Positions 60,321-64,000 of a DNA stretch of 64,000 bases are shown here, in pieces. How positions within the stretch are numbered: position 1 is the stretch's first letter; every line of letters starts with the position of its first letter. Below the pieces are notes generated by a model. The model had not been told where the DNA came from. It worked only from the letters and a program-made list of their open reading frames with translations, and searched no databases. Made by a program: the position numbers and the translations under genes. Origin of the DNA: Euonymus europaeus (Eukaryota > Streptophyta > Magnoliopsida > Celastrales > Celastraceae); NCBI GenBank assembly GCA_963580455.1, contig OY756967.1:2502501-2566500 (forward strand), written 5' to 3'.

Positions 60321-62069
60321 GCAAAAATCATGCAGGCGCAGGGCATGGTCACGGAATCTTCCTTTTGATGGAAACTAAATCGCAGCCGTAGATTCCTGTA
60401 CCAAGATTTGCTGCTCCATTTTTGCTTGCAGGAAAACAGAAAAGACAGAAATATAACCAGTCTCTTTAATCTTTATGTTTTTGGACTGGCTTTGGGGGCC
60501 CATAATGTGCAGTAAACAGGCCTAAAAGGCTATGGGCTTGGTTGCTTTTAGGGTAGGCTGTTGGCCTAGTCTGAATTGGGATATTATTGGGCCGTACCCA
60601 TCTATTATTATTTTATTTAGGTCTGTATGAAAGCAGCTACTTTAATTCATAGAATGAGCCCATCAGTCAAAATTTGCTCTTCTTGATTTGACTAGGGAAG
60701 TTACAGCATGTGTTGACTGTTACGTAATGGGCTCGGATTGAGCCAGATCGACCTGGCCCTGCATGTTTACGTCTGGCATCGAACAAAACCTCTCAGAATT
60801 ACAGTGAGAAGTAGTTAACGTGACAACCACATAAAGACAGGAATCCAATGCTACCAAAAACAACATTGATGTCAACCAGTCAACTATGGTGGTCCTTCCA
60901 TGTTTCACTGTGTCGGACAATACACTAGAAAACAAAATCCAATAATATCAACCTACTTTCAGTTCCATTGAGAAATACTTCACCTAAGAGTATTCTACTT
61001 GAGAGTCGTACAAGGTTGGTGTAAGATAAAATGCAAATTGCAAGCAAAACATGGTGGGTCAATAGTAGTGCGTACTAACAAGTTCTCCAGCAGTAATAAT
61101 AAATCAAACAGATTCAGGAAAACTAACTTTTCGATAAGCTGAAAGAGAGGATCGATGCTCTGATGCCATCTTTATATAATATTGTCTGCACCCACGTTAC
61201 AATATGGCCATGCCTTCACATGGTGATCTAATCGACACAAAATGAGACAAAAAGCACCCCAAAGTAGACTTTTAATCACTTACTCAGCACTCTGAATCTT
61301 TTGCAGAGCCCTGATGTTTCCCATGCGGATAAACTAAAATAAGATAACATAAACAATCAGCTAAGACTTATAGAACGAAACCATGTAGCTCCAGTCTTCC
61401 TTCCCAACTCATTTTCTTTGGCATCTGAAAGACTGGACTGGTGATCTTTTTCTCAAGCATTTTTACAATTTCAATTCTTGGTGCTCCAAACTCACAACTT
61501 GGACATTAAGACTAAAAAGTATATATCAGAGACAATTTATAAACAATAACATAGTAAAGATTGTAATTCCTTAGTTCTGATTTGGTCTCTGGTCCAGCAC
61601 ACCTACATAAGTTTAAAAACACTCTACATATAAATCATTTGGTCTGTTCATTAACTATGTAATATCCCTTTGCTGTCAGTAGTATTGTATTGACGATTGT
61701 GGTAGCGATCTTGATCAGATATCGTCCACAGATCTACTCTTCAGTGCTGGTATACGAGTTGCTATACATATGAAAAAAGTTTCCTTTTATAAGCTCCTCT
61801 CTATATCCTGCCTCGACTACTTTCCTGCAATACAAACAAAATAACACATCACAAGGGAGACTTTTTTCATTGAAAACTCAAAAGCTGGAAACCTATAACA
61901 AAAGAGGAGAAAAGTAGATGTTCAAAGAAATAAAAAAAAAAACTCTCATCTAAGCAAAATAAATCATGTGCCAATGCTTATCAGTATTACCTAAAATTCA
62001 CTAGCTTTAGTAAAACCTTGCGACAGAAAATAAAAATCAATCAGCCTTGGCCAACTTTTATGCTTCACA
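60321..62069. other. Promoter of the coiled-coil gene and 3' flank of the CCCH/RRM gene
   Basis: Besides the promoter motifs noted, AT-rich sequence. The part from about 61100 to 62069 may hold a long or spliced 3' UTR of the CCCH/RRM gene. No other gene is supported. Confidence 0.4.
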
Positions 62070-63372
62070 TTATGAGAGGTTATTTTCAGTTGAAGATGAA
62101 GTGACTGAATGTTTGGTGCATTCATTGGCATGCATCAAAGCAGTGGCGAAAAGAGTATTGGGAAGAACATGCTCCGTGCTGCGGTCATGACTGTATGAAA
62201 CAACGAATGAATATAGTTAAACAAATAATTAATGAGAGAAAAACACCAAAAAGAGAACCAGAAATGGTGAAAGAGAGGCAAAAACTGCTCAAGTAGACAG
62301 AATTTAACTAAGAACCATATTATTTCAGCAGCTGAATCAGGAAAAACACAACTGTTTCTGCCAATCTTGTTCCATACCGTTCATGCTGATCAAAACCTTC
62401 ATGGTTGGAATTCTCTTCCCTGCCATTACCACCACCATTGTTGCCATCGCTACGAATATCCACCTCCTTCTCAATAGTACCTGCTGCTTTCCCCACCACA
62501 AAAGAATGAGAAAATGAATTACCAATGGAAAAGTGCCTCAGCAAGTACATAACAGAAACCGCAATGCAATCTAAACAACTCCCAATGATGTCTAACCTTC
62601 TGGGACTTCATTATTAATGCCATCAGAAGGAAAATTGACTGTTTTGTTGATATCTGTATGAGTAGGTAATGAAACAGGAGCACCAACAGATAGACTACGC
62701 TGGTGATCACGTATCAAATCACCCTTCAAGTCCGGAAGTTGGAGATTCATCAACCTTCTCCTTTGAAGTTCAATAGCTCGCTGAAATTCAACCTCCTCTT
62801 CTAACTTCCTTCTCATCATCATCTCCTGTTCATTATAGTACATCCTTGTTCCTGTAGGTGGATGGATATAAGCAGAAAATTTATCTCAGGTGAAAAAGAA
62901 GAAAAAAGAACATTAGATCATATGATAAGAGTTAATAAAAGAACTTCCTTGCTCTGTCATCATCATTCTCAAAACCAACTAAACAGGTAATGAAAATTTT
63001 TCTACTATACTTACCAATCTGAAGGTCATATAGCTCTGCAGAATCAACCCCAGAAAGATCAGAGCAGGGGGAAATACTCCCCCTCTCCAACTGCTGTTGT
63101 AGATTTTGCTGCCTCCTGAGAATCTCCATATTGTAAAACATCAACAAAAACAAATTAGCCAAAAAAAAAAAAAAAGTCTTGTAGAGTCATACTTGTCTGG
63201 GACTTTTCCCTTTTCCTTGTAGGGTTTGACAAGGACACGTGAATCACAGATAAAATGAGGATTCCCTCTGGCCAATATGAGCTTCACAGTCTCTGGGTGA
63301 ACAAAGGTAACAAAACCAAACATTCGCTTCTGCTGGTATGGAATCCTGACATCTTGTACTAGTCCAAAATTG
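62070..63372 (-). CDS. CCCH zinc finger/RRM RNA-binding protein, C-terminal part (5' end outside window)
   Basis: Five exons, right to left: 63372-63193, 63115-63015, 62851-62597, 62483-62378, 62190-62070; 253 residues in the window. The first exon holds most of an [23 protein letters not shown] contains the RNP1 core RMFGFVTF, followed by [19 protein letters not shown]. After it come a Gln/Arg-rich helix ([12 protein letters not shown]), [14 protein letters not shown], and [20 protein letters not shown]. This is the recognised C-terminal half of plant C3H46/C3H53-type proteins; the CCCH finger lies upstream beyond 64000. They bind RNA, probably regulating mRNA. The tail contains a Gly/Asn-rich stretch. 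The fourth exon has a tandem acceptor CAGCAG. Confidence 0.9.
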
Positions 63373-64000
63373 CTTCAAAAAAGACGTGTGAATAAAATTT
63401 GTTTTCATTCAATTTTAGAAATTGAGCTTCATGCTCACAAAAAACTTACGAAACCATATGAGACATAAAATAAAATCTACAAAATGTTAAGAAAGTAAAT
63501 CTCATTAGTCATCACCCTCTCAAACCTGTTTGAGAACAACATGATCATTGTCAGAGCACACACTAACCCTGCTTTTCAGTCGCTATTCTCTAAATAATAA
63601 ATAAAACATAGACAAGACTCACTTGAGGGCAAGGGCACTGCTTCTTGTGATTTTTGCATATCAATATGACAATTTCATGGAATTGCATACTTCAGTGGAT
63701 TCAATTCACTATAGAATCCGCATCCATTAACATAATATTTAAATGTTATGTCGTAAGCATACGTCAACATTTACTCAGAAGAATGAAAAAAAGAATATAC
63801 TGAGAAGATAGGATCCCTATGGATAACTACCATCTTTGCAAAGACTGGTTCAAAGAAGCAGAGTTGAAGACCAAAGATCAACTCAGAAAATTAGGAGCAT
63901 CAAGTGAACTCTTGCAGCACACTAATACTTAGGGTAGAAAAACATAAAGTCATTGCGAAAATTGGCCCTACATTTGAGTTCATTACAAGTTGCAAAGTTT
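63373..64000. other. Intron of the CCCH/RRM gene
   Basis: AT-rich, no exon recognised; the preceding exon, including the first half of the RRM, must lie past the right edge. Confidence 0.6.

Overview
This is nuclear DNA from a flowering plant, almost certainly a eudicot. The genes carry many short exons with GT-AG introns. The proteins are plant-specific families (EDR2, pinoresinol-lariciresinol reductase, CC-NLR-type LRRs, CCCH/RRM zinc-finger proteins). Intergenic DNA is AT-rich and full of plant transposable elements. I cannot name the species. Exon coordinates below were worked out by eye from splice signals and family protein sequence, so a boundary may be off by a base or two.

Left part (1-9.3 kb): the 3' end of an NLR-type LRR gene (+), a decayed fragment of a BOBBER/NudC gene (-), an intact seven-exon MOB1 gene (+) and a DUF716/TMEM45-like membrane protein gene (-). 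The full EDR2 gene (+, 22 exons) lies at 25.2-38.4 kb. NLR, MOB1 and EDR2 match the Arabidopsis neighbourhood At4g19050/At4g19045/At4g19040, so this looks like a conserved block split by about 18 kb of inserted DNA.

The inserted stretch (10-25 kb) is a graveyard of mobile DNA. It holds a SINE-like composite, a MITE with an almost exact 8-bp target duplication, a probable Helitron terminus next to a broken fragment of the SKI2 RNA helicase gene, and a 2.7-kb Mutator-type element with a perfect 9-bp duplication. That Mutator element carries two opposed arrays of a roughly 21-bp repeat, so it could fold into one giant hairpin. Further on are a poly(A) retroposon with a perfect 16-bp duplication and a 185-codon ORF, and a 495-bp hAT-like element with a perfect 8-bp duplication.

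Right part (41.9-64 kb): a PLR/pinoresinol reductase gene (+) convergent with a CobW-type metallochaperone GTPase gene (-, 10 exons, mitochondrial-type presequence); a saccharopine-dehydrogenase-like gene (-, 13 exons); a young 5.6-kb Copia LTR retrotransposon (-) with 513-bp LTRs and a perfect 5-bp duplication, whose polyprotein is cut by one in-frame stop; a small coiled-coil gene (-); and the 3' part of a CCCH/RRM gene (-) running off the right edge.

The genes do not form one pathway. EDR2 (defence and cell-death control) and the NLR are functionally related neighbours. The remaining genes are housekeeping or specialised metabolism.
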